Positions 35,030 to 45,370 are shown, counted from the stretch's first letter. The stretch: 64,000 nt of DNA from Sphingobium chungbukense (GCF_001005725.1 NZ_LBIC01000009.1:248001-312000), one strand, 5' to 3'. Notes: a model not told the origin generated them from the letters alone. Translations and numbers: made by a program.

Positions 35030-36459
35030 GCCTGGCGGTCGTCAATCCACGCACGGGGCAGGTGGATTACAGCATCACCCCGCTCGACGGGCAGAATATC
35101 GCCGCGATCGCCACGGGGTTGCGGCAGGCGCAGGCCGGCTGGGCGGCGCAGTCGCCGGAACAGCGGGGCGTCGTGCTGCGTGCCTTGGCCGAAGCGATGG
35201 GCCGTCATCGCGGCCCGTTGATCGAGGCGCTGACCGCGGATACCGGGCGGGCGGCGATCTCCGCGATCGAGGTCGATGCCATGACCCGGACGCTGATCCG
35301 ATGGGCCGACAGCGCGCCCGCGATCATCAAGGCGGCGCAGGTACAGGATCGACCGACCGGCATTCCCACTATCACGACCACGACCCGGCTGGTGCCCTAT
35401 GCGCTGCTGGGGGTCATCAGCCCATGGAATTTCCCGCTGACGCTGGCGCTGATCGATGCGATTCCGGCACTGGCGGCGGGATCGGCGGTGATCATCAAGC
35501 CATCCGAAGTGACGCCGCGCTTCATCCGTCCGCTGATGGCGGCCATTGCGGAAGTGCCGGAGATTGCGGGTGTGCTGACCCTGATCGAAGGGGATGGCGC
35601 GACAGGTGCGGCGCTGGTCGATCAGGTCGATTTCATCGCCTTCACCGGATCGGTCGCCACAGGGCGCAAGGTGGGGGAGGCCGCCGCGCGCGCCTTCATT
35701 CCCGCCAGCCTGGAACTGGGCGGCAAGGACCCGATGCTGATCCTGGCCAGCGCCGATCCGGAAAAGGCGGCGGACATTGCCCTGCGCGCGTCGGTCCTGA
35801 ACACCGGGCAGGCCTGCCAGTCGATCGAGCGGGTCTATGTCGCCCGCGCCATCGCCGAGCCGTTTCTGGCGGCGCTGGTGCGCAAGGCGCGGGCCACGCG
35901 GCTCAACTATCCCGATGTGCATGCGGGGGACATCGGCCCCTTCATCTTCGGCAGGCAGGCGGGCATCGTCCAGGCGCAGATCGACGATGCCGTGGCAAAG
36001 GGCGCGCGCCTATTGGCGGGCGGTCAGGTCGAAACGCTGGGCGGTGGCCAATATCTGCGCCCGACGGTTCTGGTCGACGTGACGCCGGACATGGCGATCA
36101 TGGAGGAGGAGACGTTCGGGCCCGTCATTCCGGTGACGATCTTCGATACCGAGGATGAGGCCGTAGCGCATGCGAACAGCGGCATATTCGGTCTGTCTGC
36201 CGCCGTGATCGCCGGAAGCACGCAGGAGGCCGAAGCGGTTGCGGTGCGGCTGAATGCGGGCGGGGTATCCATCAATGACGGATCGCTGACGGGGCTGGTC
36301 TGGGAAGCCGAGAAGTCGAGCTTCGGCAAAAGCGGCCTTGGCCCGTCGCGCATGGGGGAAAGCGGCCTGTTGCGCTTTTTCCGCAGGCAGGCGCTGATCC
36401 GTCAATCCGGCGAAGCGCTGCCGCTGGCCGCCTATTCGGAAGAAGCGCTGGGCGGTTGA
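35026..36459 (+). CDS. Aldehyde dehydrogenase (NAD(P)-dependent, ALDH superfamily)
   Basis: 477 residues, a full-length ALDH. Catalytic Glu230 lies in LELGGKD and Cys264 in NTGQACQSIERV; the NAD site is PWNFPLTLALIDAIPALAAGSAVIIKPSE with FTGSVATGRKVG. The start forms an ATGA overlap with copy 2 of the PuuE-like hydrolases, so it is the last gene of that operon, followed by a hairpin. It oxidises an aldehyde, perhaps a semialdehyde, released in the pathway. The specific substrate is not visible; the succinate-semialdehyde-type subgroup is only one possibility. Confidence 0.9.
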   Translation: MSLAVVNPRTGQVDYSITPLDGQNIAAIATGLRQAQAGWAAQSPEQRGVVLRALAEAMGRHRGPLIEALTADTGRAAISAIEVDAMTRTLIRWADSAPAIIKAAQVQDRPTGIPTITTTTRLVPYALLGVISPWNFPLTLALIDAIPALAAGSAVIIKPSEVTPRFIRPLMAAIAEVPEIAGVLTLIEGDGATGAALVDQVDFIAFTGSVATGRKVGEAAARAFIPASLELGGKDPMLILASADPEKAADIALRASVLNTGQACQSIERVYVARAIAEPFLAALVRKARATRLNYPDVHAGDIGPFIFGRQAGIVQAQIDDAVAKGARLLAGGQVETLGGGQYLRPTVLVDVTPDMAIMEEETFGPVIPVTIFDTEDEAVAHANSGIFGLSAAVIAGSTQEAEAVAVRLNAGGVSINDGSLTGLVWEAEKSSFGKSGLGPSRMGESGLLRFFRRQALIRQSGEALPLAAYSEEALGG

Positions 36460-36464
36460 TCGAA

Positions 36465-36490
36465 GCCGGGGGTGATACAACGCCCCCGGC
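36465..36490. terminator. Bidirectional terminator hairpin
   Basis: GCCGGGGG (36465-36472) pairs with CCCCCGGC (36483-36490) between the convergent aldehyde dehydrogenase and the gene ending at 36503. No T run. Confidence 0.55.
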
Positions 36491-36502
36491 CAGGAAGGCG
36501 GT

Positions 36503-37234
36503 TCAGCGTTCCAGTTCCACCAGTTCGTACCAGGTCTGCATATAGCCGCCGACGCCGCCCCGCACGAAGACGGCGTCGCTGTCGGCCGTGACCCACATGT
36601 CATAATGGGGGTGGGGAGTGCCGCCCATGCCGGGGCCTTCGTCGTCGATGAAGCGGAAATGGCGGCAGTCGAAGGTTCCGGCTGCGACCGTGACGGTTTC
36701 GTCGCCGACATATTCCAGGCCGATCTGCACCTCGGCGATGAGAGGTGGGGTGGCGCCGCGATGGTCGGGAGAAGGCAGGAAGACGCGGATCTTGCGGCGA
36801 TGCGGACCCTTCGACACATCCATGCAGCGGGTCGTATAGCCATCGCCGGCAATCGGATGCGTGCCAAAGCCGTCGATCCGTCCGGCATAGGGCATTTTCT
36901 GCGAAATGCGGCCGATGGAGGGACCGTAGCTTTCGCATTCGATCAGCCCGCCATTCTCGCCCGGCGTGTGGTGGAGCCAGCCTGATCCCATATACTCGTC
37001 ACCCACCGTCAGGTGGACGTGCAGATCCTGCGGTTGTCCCTGGCCGTCCAGCACATAGACGATGTCGCGCATCACCGTGGGGGCGGGCTCCTCTATCTCG
37101 CAGCGCGCGCGGAAGATGGTGCTGCCGTCGCCATGATGGGTGAAGCTGAACCATTCGCGGCCCCGCTCCCGATCCAGCATTTCGGGCTTTTTCGATGTGT
37201 AGCGGATGCGACCGCTGATGGTCCTGTGCTGCAT
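36503..37234 (-). CDS. Conserved protein of unknown function, about 243 residues
   Basis: A soluble, strand-rich protein without signal peptide. The C-terminal part (VTVAAGTFDCRHFRFIDDE, DMWVTADSDAVFVRGG) resembles the duplicated beta pattern of DUF3108/DUF6134-like proteins, which have a G-T-F/Y-x-C/T-x-H element, but the family is not certain. It is the last gene of a minus-strand operon and its start overlaps the stop of the 121-residue gene by one base. It may bind or process a pathway intermediate. No catalytic motif is recognised. Confidence 0.68.
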   Translation of the reverse strand: MQHRTISGRIRYTSKKPEMLDRERGREWFSFTHHGDGSTIFRARCEIEEPAPTVMRDIVYVLDGQGQPQDLHVHLTVGDEYMGSGWLHHTPGENGGLIECESYGPSIGRISQKMPYAGRIDGFGTHPIAGDGYTTRCMDVSKGPHRRKIRVFLPSPDHRGATPPLIAEVQIGLEYVGDETVTVAAGTFDCRHFRFIDDEGPGMGGTPHPHYDMWVTADSDAVFVRGGVGGYMQTWYELVELER

Positions 37235-37599
37235 CAGCTGTTCTTCAGTTCGATGCTGATTTCGGCCGTGGGCCGTTCGGGCGCTGCCTGCATCGCTTCC
37301 ATCTCCTGCTGCATGCCGCGCATGATGCGGGCGACATATTCCTTGGTGGCGACGGCGCGCTCATAGGCGGCGTCACCCGTCGCCTGATAGGCTTCGATAT
37401 CGGCGCGGCTGATCGTGCCCTTGTCGTCCAGAAGGCGTTCGACCGTGTCGAGCCGTTCCTTGAGCACCGCCACTTCGCCCGCGACCGCCATCAGGATGGA
37501 CAGCGTGCGTTCGGCGTTGAAATCGTGCAGCGTGTCTGGGCGTTTGCCCTTGGCGCGCCTTCCTGCGCGGGCGATATAATCCACGTCATTGTCACTCAT
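37234..37599 (-). CDS. Small conserved hypothetical protein, predicted helical
   Basis: 121 residues from the ATG at 37599, which overlaps the methyltransferase stop (ATGA). The protein is mainly charged and helical (ILMAVAGEVAVLKERLDTVERLLDD, then DAAYERAVATKEYVARIMRGMQQEM), which suggests a short coiled coil; it has no membrane segment. I do not recognise a family. Being co-translated with the methyltransferase and the following unknown protein suggests a subunit or assembly role. Confidence 0.68.
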   Translation of the reverse strand: MSDNDVDYIARAGRRAKGKRPDTLHDFNAERTLSILMAVAGEVAVLKERLDTVERLLDDKGTISRADIEAYQATGDAAYERAVATKEYVARIMRGMQQEMEAMQAAPERPTAEISIELKNS

Positions 37600-38795
37600 G
37601 CTTCGGGTTTCCACGCTCCATAGGCATTCCAGGCGGCGGCACGGCCATGATCTTCCTCCGCGCCCTCGGCAGCGGCGGGGAAGATGGTGCGGTCGACCAC
37701 GGCCAGCACGCGGGCGGTGAACTGGCAGTCGCGCGGCAGGCCGGCGTCCTCCATCACCTGTTTCAGGTCCAGCGCATGCATCGCCGACCAATAGGGTTCG
37801 TTGTTGTTGAAGGCGTCCCAGTCGCGGATGAACTGTTCGTACAGCGGCATGTCGTCGCTATATTGCGGCTGTTCCAGATGGAACATGAGGCCGCCCGGCG
37901 CCAGCACGCGCTCGCTTTCGGCGATGATCTTCGGCAGCGCCTTGCCCGACAGTTCGTGCAGGTACATGGTGGTCTGCACCCAGTCGAAATGGCCGTCGGG
38001 GAAACGGCTCATATCCTCGGCATTCATCTGGATGAAGGTGATGTTGGTCGCGCCCAGCGACTGGGCGCGGGCATGGGCATAGCGCAGCACGGCCGCGCCC
38101 GTGTCGATGGCGATCACCTCCGCATCGGGAAAGGCGAGCGCGAGCGGCACGATATTGTGGCCGACGGTGCAGCCCAGATCGAGGATGCGGCGGGGTTTCC
38201 AGTCGGGGCGTTCCTTGCGCACCCATTCGACCAGCGCCTGCCCGCCGCCGTCCGACAGCGCGCCCAGCCCGCCCGCGGTGGTGGCGAAGAGGCCGCTGTC
38301 ATAATTGGCGCCCGCCGACATGTCGCCGGGGCGTTCCTCCCCCTGATAATTGCCCGGCATGCAGTGGATGTCGACCACATCCATATAGTGCGGGATGGGG
38401 AGGGACGGGTCGAGCTGCAACGTCTCGCGGCCCTCATTATACTGGCGCACCTTCGCGCTCAGTTCATCGATCTGGCGCAGCGTGATCGAACGGCCGTTCT
38501 GCTGGCGCATTTCCATCGAATTGCGCTTCAGCGCCGACCAGTAGCGGTGCCAGGGGTCCTGGTTCATCGCATCGCGGATTTCGAAACGGTCCTGCGGATC
38601 GCGGCCATGGTCCGCCTGGAAAGCGGGCAGGACGCGCGTGTCATAGGCGATCCTGTTGCCCGCGCCGATCGACCCGGACAGATATTTGTTGAACGCCGTC
38701 AGGAAATTGTAGCGCGCCGCCTCGTCATGGGTCGGCTGGGGGAAGACCGCATGCTGGGCGACGGCGGTATAGGGCGGGGGTACATCCTGTTTCAT
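37596..38795 (-). CDS. SAM-dependent class I methyltransferase with long N-terminal extension
   Basis: 399 residues. The SAM site is ILDLGCTVGHN (about 204-214), followed by the acidic loop AEVIAIDTGAA, the motif MNAEDMSRFPDG and the post-motif WVQTTMYLHEL. About 190 residues precede the SAM fold and show no familiar domain (aromatic-rich, with HYMDVVDIHCMPG). It is coupled to the nitrilase homologue upstream and to the small protein downstream. A methylation or demethylation-linked step in the catabolic pathway, or a modified radical-transfer role, cannot be decided from sequence. Confidence 0.82.
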   Translation of the reverse strand: MKQDVPPPYTAVAQHAVFPQPTHDEAARYNFLTAFNKYLSGSIGAGNRIAYDTRVLPAFQADHGRDPQDRFEIRDAMNQDPWHRYWSALKRNSMEMRQQNGRSITLRQIDELSAKVRQYNEGRETLQLDPSLPIPHYMDVVDIHCMPGNYQGEERPGDMSAGANYDSGLFATTAGGLGALSDGGGQALVEWVRKERPDWKPRRILDLGCTVGHNIVPLALAFPDAEVIAIDTGAAVLRYAHARAQSLGATNITFIQMNAEDMSRFPDGHFDWVQTTMYLHELSGKALPKIIAESERVLAPGGLMFHLEQPQYSDDMPLYEQFIRDWDAFNNNEPYWSAMHALDLKQVMEDAGLPRDCQFTARVLAVVDRTIFPAAAEGAEEDHGRAAAWNAYGAWKPEA

Positions 38796-39847
38796 ATCAG
38801 TCCATCCTTCGAAAGACGGTCGATCACCTGTTCCTGCACCTTCAGGAAATGGTCACGGTCGGGCACCTTTACCACCCCGTCGGCGATCAGGCTGTTGGCG
38901 GGTTGATGCGTTTCCCCGCCATAGACGGGGGCGAAAAGCTCCAGCCGCTGGCGGGCGAGGAAGTTGCTCATGCCGGGCTTGCGCCGCTGGGCGCGCAGGG
39001 CGTTGATGTCGAGATCGGCGAAGGCGGTGAAGGTTTCGCCGGGGCTCGATTCCGCGAGCGGATTGCCCTTATAGTCGATGACGATCGAATTGCCGTCGGC
39101 GGACGCCAGCGGCATGGCCGATCCTTCGATCCCGGCCGTGTTGGCGGAGATGACATAGGCGATATTCTCGAACGCGCGGGCGCGCTTGGCGACCTGCTTG
39201 GGCGTGGCGAGCGGCGATCCGACCTCCGAGGAGGAATGGACGAAAATCTCCGCGCCGCGCAGGGCATGGGCGCGCGCGATTTCGGGGTAGAGGATTTCTT
39301 CGGACGCGATGGCGGCGAGGTTGCCGATCTCCGTCCGGGCGACGGGGAACACGCCGTCCAGCCCGTAAATGTCGAGATATTTCGACCAGACGTCATGCGG
39401 CGTCGGCGCGAACATCGAATTGAGCCGGCGATAGCGCAGCACGACCTGGCCCGATGGCGCGACGACGAAGCTCGTCTGGAAATAGAGGCCGGGGAAATGC
39501 GGATCGCGTTCATAGGCGTTGCCCGCCAGGAACAGGTCCTGCGCGGCGGCGATCCGGCCCAGCGCCTCATATTCCGGGCCGTCCATGTCCAGCGCCGCCT
39601 TTTCCGCGAAGTCGGGAATCGAGATGCGGCCGGGATAGCTGGTCAGGAAATATTCGGGCAGCACCGCGAGGCGCACGGGGCTGCCGCCATATTGCTGGAT
39701 GAAGACGGAGGAGGCGCGCAGCTTGACGCCGATCTCCTCGATCATCGCCAGCATCTGGGCGGTTGCGGCGGCGCGGTCAGGCAGCCGCTCGACCGAGCGG
39801 GCGGCTATCTGGAGCGCGAGGGCGGCATAGGGCTTGACGGTGCTCAT
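38792..39847 (-). CDS. Nitrilase-superfamily protein lacking the catalytic Cys
   Basis: 351 residues with the nitrilase (carbon-nitrogen hydrolase) fold. Of the Glu-Lys-Cys triad, Glu65 is present (AVLPEYF), but the Lys position has Arg141 (LRYRRLNS) and the Cys position has Ser182 (AAIASEEILYPE, where family members have ICYDxRFPE). It is therefore either a non-hydrolytic relative or an enzyme with a changed mechanism. The rest of the fold is well conserved (HALRGAEIFVHSSSE). It lies four bases downstream of the FAD oxidase gene and overlaps the methyltransferase, so it is a pathway gene and shows no sign of decay. Confidence 0.83.
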   Translation of the reverse strand: MSTVKPYAALALQIAARSVERLPDRAAATAQMLAMIEEIGVKLRASSVFIQQYGGSPVRLAVLPEYFLTSYPGRISIPDFAEKAALDMDGPEYEALGRIAAAQDLFLAGNAYERDPHFPGLYFQTSFVVAPSGQVVLRYRRLNSMFAPTPHDVWSKYLDIYGLDGVFPVARTEIGNLAAIASEEILYPEIARAHALRGAEIFVHSSSEVGSPLATPKQVAKRARAFENIAYVISANTAGIEGSAMPLASADGNSIVIDYKGNPLAESSPGETFTAFADLDINALRAQRRKPGMSNFLARQRLELFAPVYGGETHQPANSLIADGVVKVPDRDHFLKVQEQVIDRLSKDGLI

Positions 39848-39851
39848 CGCG

Positions 39852-41410
39852 TCACAGTCCCAGGCTGCCGGGGTTCATCAGCCCCTGGGGATCGACGGTC
39901 TGCTTGATCGCCCTTAGCAGGGTCCAGGCGCGCGGGTCGCTCGCTTCTTCCAGCGGGTAGGTGCGGGCGACCTGGAGGTGGGTCGCGCCGAGATCGCGGA
40001 AAATCCGGACGATCTCCTTGCGTAGCCGGTCGACCACGGCGCGCGATGTCGCGTTGGCGGGGAAGCGGTTGAGCTTGGCGAGATGGCTAGGTTCCAGCGA
40101 TCGGCAATGCAGTTCCTCCAGCGCGTCGGGCCAGAAGAAGACCGGCTCGATCAGGCAGGTGGAACGGTTGACAGCAGCAAGCATGGCGCCCGCCGCGACG
40201 CCTTGGGCTTCCATCTCGGCCTTGTTCGCCTCGAACAGCGCCTGGATGCGGTCCCATGCCTCGACCAGCCGGCTATGCGGCAGGAAGCCGTGGACGGGAA
40301 CCCAGCGCTCGCCCTCCGGTCCGACCATCGAATTGACGGGCGGGAAGGGATTGGCGCGCATGATCTTGGGGATGGTGTTTTCGATGGGCTTGCCGCCATG
40401 TTTCACCGCGATCGCCTCGATCGCCTTCATGTCGGCGTCGACAGCGCTTTGATAGCGGCCCTCGCAGATCAGGTGCAGCGAGAAGGGCACGTCGTCGAGG
40501 AAGGAGCGGCCGGCGGCGACGACCTTCGCCCCTTCCTTCAGCGCCTTGAGGACGGAGCCCTGCGCCTTCATCATGTTGACGAGCGATTTGGCATCCTTGG
40601 TCAGGCTGTCGCGCTTCATGCGCTGGGCCTGAAGATAGGGGTCGAAGCCGAAGCTTTCGGAGGCCAGCCCTTCGCGGGCGATCGCGCTCATCGCGCTGAA
40701 GAAGGCATTGGCGTCGGGGAAGGAGAAGGAGCCATAGGAGAAGGCCGTGCCTTCGCGCACCAGCTTCAGGGTGATGGTCGCCTTGACGCCCAGCGCGCCG
40801 CAGTCGGCGGCGAACAGCCCGGTGATGTCGGGGCCGAAGGGACGGAAGAAATTGCTGCCGGTCGACAGGATCGTGCCATCGGCCAGCACCACCTCGAAGC
40901 TGAGCGCGGCGTCGACCACCGTGCCGCCCAATGCGCCCCAGAAGACGCCGTTCTGGCTCATGCCGCCGCCGACCGTGGCGTTGATGCCCGACAGCGTGCC
41001 CCAGGCGAGCGCGCGCAGCCCCCTGGGCTTGAGGGCGCGTTGCAGCTTGTCCCAGGTGCAGCCGGATTCGACCGTGACGGTCATGTCTTCCTCGTTGATG
41101 TCGAGGATACTGTTCATCGATCCGGTGTCGATCAGCAGCGCCCCGGCCTCCGGCGCAAGATAGCCGCTGGTGTAGCTCATGCCGCCACCCCGCGGGACGA
41201 TGGCCACCCCGCCTGCGTCGCTGCCGCGATGCCGCGGGCCAGCATGTCCTTGTCGGTGGGACGGAACACGGCAAGGACGGTCGGGCCGGTGCTGAACACG
41301 TCCTGGGAATGATAGGCGCGTTCGGCGGCGTCGGTGATCAGCGCTTCGGCGCCGACGGCCTCGGTGATCGCCGCGAGGGCGAGATCATCTTGGGGAGCGA
41401 GAATTTCCAC
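39852..41410 (-). pseudogene. FAD-linked (PCMH/VAO-type) oxidase with one frameshift
   Basis: Two overlapping frames together make one protein of about 519 residues, the size of 4-cresol dehydrogenase/vanillyl-alcohol-oxidase-like flavoenzymes. The N-terminal part (from GTG 41410, EILAPQDDLALAAI) runs in one frame to ATQAG; the match continues one frame over with AIVPRGGGMSYTSGY, the FAD phosphate loop, through MSQNGVFWGALGG to the C-terminal LMNPGSLGL. The switch falls in a run of four Gs near 41209-41212, where a fifth G would restore the frame. It may be a genuine mutation or a sequencing error. The likely role is oxidation of an aromatic or hydroxy acid. It directly follows the MFS gene. 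Confidence 0.75.
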
Positions 41411-41411
41411 G

Positions 41412-42659
41412 TCAATTTCCTGAACGGAGCGTTTTGAGGTCGGGATAACGGCCGAGCGCCAACAACAGCGCGCCGCCGACCGCGAACATGGCCATCGCCA
41501 CGCCAAGGATCAGATCATAGCCGCCGGTGCGGTCGCGCACCATGCCGTAGACGATCGGTGAGATGGCGGAGCCGATGGCGAAGGGCATATAGAGCACGCC
41601 GTAGATGCGGCCATAATGCGCCATGCCGAAATATTTGGCGGCAAGATAGGCGATGATGTCGGATTCCGTTCCAGCCGCGAAGCCCAGCAGGAAACCGCCG
41701 ACGATCACATGGCTGAGCGACGCGTTCGTGCCCATCAGCAGCCAGCAGGCGATGGCGGGCAGCAGCAGCGCAGGGAAGGCGACGCCCGGCGCCCAGAAAC
41801 GGTCGAACATATAGCCGACGAGCAGTCGCCCAACGAGGATGCCGATGGCGACCACGCCCAGCACGCTTGCGGCGACCTGCGCGGAGAAACCGTGCAGGCC
41901 GACAATCTGCGCGATATGGATATGCGCCCCGCCATAGGCGAAGGCGGTCAGCAGGATCGAGGTAAAGAGGATCCAGAAACGGCCGCCGCCCATGGCCTCC
42001 TTCAAAGTGATGCCGAAGATGGTCCCGGTCGCGTCGGCCACGCCTTCAGGACGTTCGTCGGGCCGGGGCTCGCGGAACCACAGGAAGGCGAGGGGGATGG
42101 CGACGAGCAAAGGCAGCAGCGCGACGACCGGGAAGGCCATCCGCCAGCCCCCGGCCGAAATGGCCTTTTGCGCGATCTGCGGCACGACCATGGCGGCCAG
42201 GCTGGTGCCCAGCAGCATGATGCCCAGGGCCAGACCGCGATGGCGGTTGAACCACATGCTGATCGCGCGGCTCCAGGTGACGGGCGTCGAACCGATGCCG
42301 ATCGCGCCCAGCACCGCCCAGAAGAGCAGATAGCCGATCTTGGAAGCAGGCAGGAAATAGAAGGAGCCGAAGACGACGCCGAACAGGAACAGCGACCAGA
42401 GCACGACCGGACGGACGCCGAAACGGTCCGAAAGCGCGCCGTAAAAGGGCGCGAGCAATGCGGCGATGATGCCAAAGACGGTGACGCCCGCGCTGGTGGC
42501 GGCGAAATCCCATCCGAATTCCACGCTGACCGGCCCCATGACCAGCGGCAGGACGTTGAACGGCAGCGGTGACGCGCCACACGCGACCCCGATCAACGCC
42601 GCCGCGAGCGGCTTGGCACCTAATCTGAATTCCGAGCGCGCGCCGGTGGCGATCGTCAT
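41412..42659 (-). CDS. MFS transporter (monocarboxylate/OFA-like)
   Basis: 415 residues from the ATG at 42659; an in-frame ATG at 42701 would add 14 polar residues and neither has a strong ribosome site. About twelve hydrophobic helices are visible, with the MFS motif A variant GALSDRFGVRPV after helix 2 and RHRGLALGIMLLG near helix 5. Together with FAAGTESDIIAYLAAKYFG this resembles oxalate/formate-antiporter and aromatic-acid/monocarboxylate transporters. It lies downstream of the TonB receptor, with a hairpin between them, and upstream of the FAD oxidase, so it is the likely inner-membrane importer of the island. Confidence 0.88.
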   Translation of the reverse strand: MTIATGARSEFRLGAKPLAAALIGVACGASPLPFNVLPLVMGPVSVEFGWDFAATSAGVTVFGIIAALLAPFYGALSDRFGVRPVVLWSLFLFGVVFGSFYFLPASKIGYLLFWAVLGAIGIGSTPVTWSRAISMWFNRHRGLALGIMLLGTSLAAMVVPQIAQKAISAGGWRMAFPVVALLPLLVAIPLAFLWFREPRPDERPEGVADATGTIFGITLKEAMGGGRFWILFTSILLTAFAYGGAHIHIAQIVGLHGFSAQVAASVLGVVAIGILVGRLLVGYMFDRFWAPGVAFPALLLPAIACWLLMGTNASLSHVIVGGFLLGFAAGTESDIIAYLAAKYFGMAHYGRIYGVLYMPFAIGSAISPIVYGMVRDRTGGYDLILGVAMAMFAVGGALLLALGRYPDLKTLRSGN

Positions 42660-42721
42660 GCCTGGACCATTTCCTTGTATTACAGTGTCATAACGCGACA
42701 TCTCGGACCTATTCCAAGCTG

Positions 42722-42760
42722 CCGCCCGGCAAGGATGCGCTTTGCAGTCCTGCCGGGCGG
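42722..42760 (-). terminator. Hairpin downstream of TonB receptor (terminator or attenuator)
   Basis: CCGCCCGGCA (42722-42731) pairs with TGCCGGGCGG (42751-42760), with AGGA/TCC extending the stem. It lies nine bases after the receptor stop. It could limit read-through from receptor to transporter genes; no T run. Confidence 0.55.
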
Positions 42761-42768
42761 GGAGGTTA

Positions 42769-45268
42769 CTAGAAGTTGTAGCGAGCGCGCGCCACCCAGG
42801 TCATGGGCGGGTCGATATAGCGCGTGTTCGCCAGGGACGTGTTGGCAGCCGTCTTGTTGAGGCAGTTGGTGCAGGACACCGAAAGCTGCCACTTCTTGTC
42901 AGCACCGTTCAACGCCAGGCCGGCATTGACGAACCAGGCCGATGGGGTGAACGAGCCATTCAATATCTCGTCGCCGCCGTAGGGATTGGCCGGATAGGTG
43001 CCGTTGGTCCCCGTGATCGAACCTGAGTAGATCGTATAATTGGCGGCGTTGGTTTCCTGGCTGCTGCGATAGCTGGCGTTGAGGGAGGGAACCAGCGACA
43101 GGCCGCTGCCGCCCAGCGGCATCGTGTAGTTGCCGCCCAAGGCGATCGTCCAGTGCGGCACACGCGTCGGATCGGCGATGGTGCCGTCCGGGGCGACGAT
43201 GCCCACGCCGCAGGATGCGGTGGTGCCGGTGCCGCCAGGGATATTGCCCGCGGCGATCAGGGCCTGGCATGCCTTCTGCTGCGCATTGACCGACTGGATG
43301 CCATATTCGTCAAAATCAGGCGCGTTGCGATCGATCTTGAACTTGGCGTCCTGATAACCGGCGTTGACGTAAAGGTTCAGCCCTTCGACCGGCACGACAG
43401 TGAACTCGGCCTCTATGCCCTTGTTCGTCATGTCGGCGAAGTTGCGGGTGATGAAGGTGGCCGAGCCATTGGGATTGACCAGAGCGGAAGGCGTCTGGAG
43501 ATCGTTGACGTCCATGTAGAAGAAGGTGAGGTTGGCGCGAAGGCGGCGGTCGAACCATTCGGATTTGATGCCGGTTTCATAGCTCCAGACCTTTTCGGGT
43601 CCGAAGGGAAGGAAGGACGTGACAGATGTCGCGCGCGCGTTCCAGCCGCCCGACTTGAATCCGCGCGTCGCCGAGGCGAAGAGCAGGATGTCTTTATTGA
43701 CCTTGTAATTGATCGCGAAGCGCGGCGTCCATTGTTTGGTCTTCAGCTTGTTGGGAATCTTCAGTCCCGAAGGCCCGACAAGATTGAAGGTGTCGAGGCA
43801 GGTCGCCTCGATCGTGCCGTCATTACAGCTCGCTCGGTTGTCCTGCACCTGCAGGGTCTTGGTTTCGTCGGTGTAGCGGATGCCGCCGGTCAGCTTGATC
43901 TGGTCGGTGACGTTGACATCGATCTGGGCGTATCCGGCCAGCGCCTCGGTTTTGTTGCGCAGGATGCGATCCGCCAGCACCAGCGTGCTGGTCGGCGACA
44001 GGGTGAAGGTGTCGGCGAAGTCGGTGCGGTTGCGTTCAACGAGATAGAAGGCGCCGGTGACATAGTCGATCAGCCCATCGGCGATGCTGCCATTGATCTT
44101 GGCTTCCTGGCTGAACTGCTGGTGGGTGCCGTCGTTGAGGATCGCAAACCCGCCCCGCTCATAACCCCGCACGGGTGGAACCGGATTGGCGAGCGAAGGA
44201 CCGCTGCGTCCGTCATAGAAATCGAGACCATATTGCTGGTCCTGGGCGACGAATCCCGTGATGAGGTTCAGTGTCATCTTTTCCGCCAGGTCGACTTCGA
44301 AGTTCGACGTGACGAGATTGGTTGTCGTATAATTGCCCATCAGGAAATATTTCTTGCGACCACTGATCGGCAGCGATGCGAAGGGGGAGTTGGGCGAACT
44401 CTTGCCCGAAGGAATGCCGGTGGTGGCGAAACGGCCGTTGCAGTCCGAGGGATTGGCCGGATTGCACTGGAAGTTCAGGATATTCTCGCCGTTGGCGACG
44501 ATATGCGCGTAGGAGCCGTTCCAGCGGACCGACGGGCTCAATTCACCATGGATGCCGATGCGCGCACCCCAACCGTCATCGTCGTTGATGCGCTGGCCGG
44601 TCGTGACGTTCTTCACATAGCCGTCGTCATTCTGCCAATAGCCGGACAGCTTGACGGAAAGGGTGTCGGCCAAGGGCACGTCGACCGAACCGCGGGCGAT
44701 CTTCTTGTTGAAGCGGCCATAGCCGACTTCCGCGAAGCCGCCGAATTCCTTGCCGGCTCTTTCAGGATCACGTTCACGGCGCCGCCGGTCGTGTTGCGGC
44801 CGAACAACGTGCCCTGCGGACCGCGCAGAACCTCGACCCGCTCGACGTCGAACAGGTTGATGTTATTGGCATTCTGGCGGCTGAGATAGATTTCGTCGAC
44901 ATAGGTGCCGACCGGCGGGTCGAAGGTCGGAATGGTTTCCGTGTTGCCCAGGCCACGCAGGTAGAAGGCGTTTGCGGATCCGACGCCGGTATTGTTCATC
45001 GACACCAGATTGGGGACGAAGCGACCCAGTTCGAGTGTGCTGGAAACGCCCTGGCTGCGCAGTTGATCCGCCGAGAAGGCCGATACCGCGATCGGTACAT
45101 TTTGCAGGCTTTCCGAACGGCGCTGGGCGGTAACGACGATTCCTGGATGCCGCCGCCCGATTGATCGCCAGCCTGGACAGGCGTTTGCGAGTTGTTGGTC
45201 TGGGCGTGCAGTGGCGTGGCAATGCCTGCGCTCAGCGCGGTCGTCGCTACAAGCAGAAGGCGCTTCAT
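42769..45268 (-). pseudogene. TonB-dependent outer-membrane receptor with two frameshifts
   Basis: Three frames together make one receptor of about 833 residues. The signal peptide and N-terminus (MKRLLLVATTALSAGIATPLHAQ, cleaved after HAQ) run to GGIQE; one base is missing near 45140 and the next frame gives VVTAQRRSESLQNVPIAVSA (TonB box and plug). The plug runs through ERVEVLRGPQGTLFGRNTTGG; a second base is missing near 44757 (before KEFGGFAEVGYG). The barrel then runs to the C-terminal aromatic (WVARARYNF). The plug is of the type used by sphingomonad receptors for small aromatic or alkaloid-like ligands. Operator 2 and a TTGACA -35 lie upstream. Repairing each site needs one A in a short A run, so sequence error is possible. 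Confidence 0.8.
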
Positions 45269-45328
45269 ATCATTCTCCCTATTTTTCTGGTTCCGGATCG
45301 GCTTGTTCCCGCCTGCCGACGATTTTCT

Positions 45329-45346
45329 AATTTGTCCGGACAAATT
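45329..45346. promoter_or_regulatory. Palindromic operator 2 of the putative GntR regulon
   Basis: AATTTGTCCGGACAAATT, a perfect 18-bp copy, lies between the divergent starts of the TonB receptor (45268) and the membrane-protein gene (45402). It overlaps the expected -10 region of the receptor promoter. Confidence 0.8.
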
Positions 45347-45370
45347 TTCATGTAAGCAGGAAGCTGTCAA
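45342..45370 (-). promoter_or_regulatory. Predicted sigma70-type promoter of the TonB receptor operon
   Basis: On the minus strand TTGACA (45370-45365) is followed after 17 bases by AAATTT (45347-45342), a weak -10 that overlaps operator 2. A repressor on the operator would block it. Confidence 0.5.
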
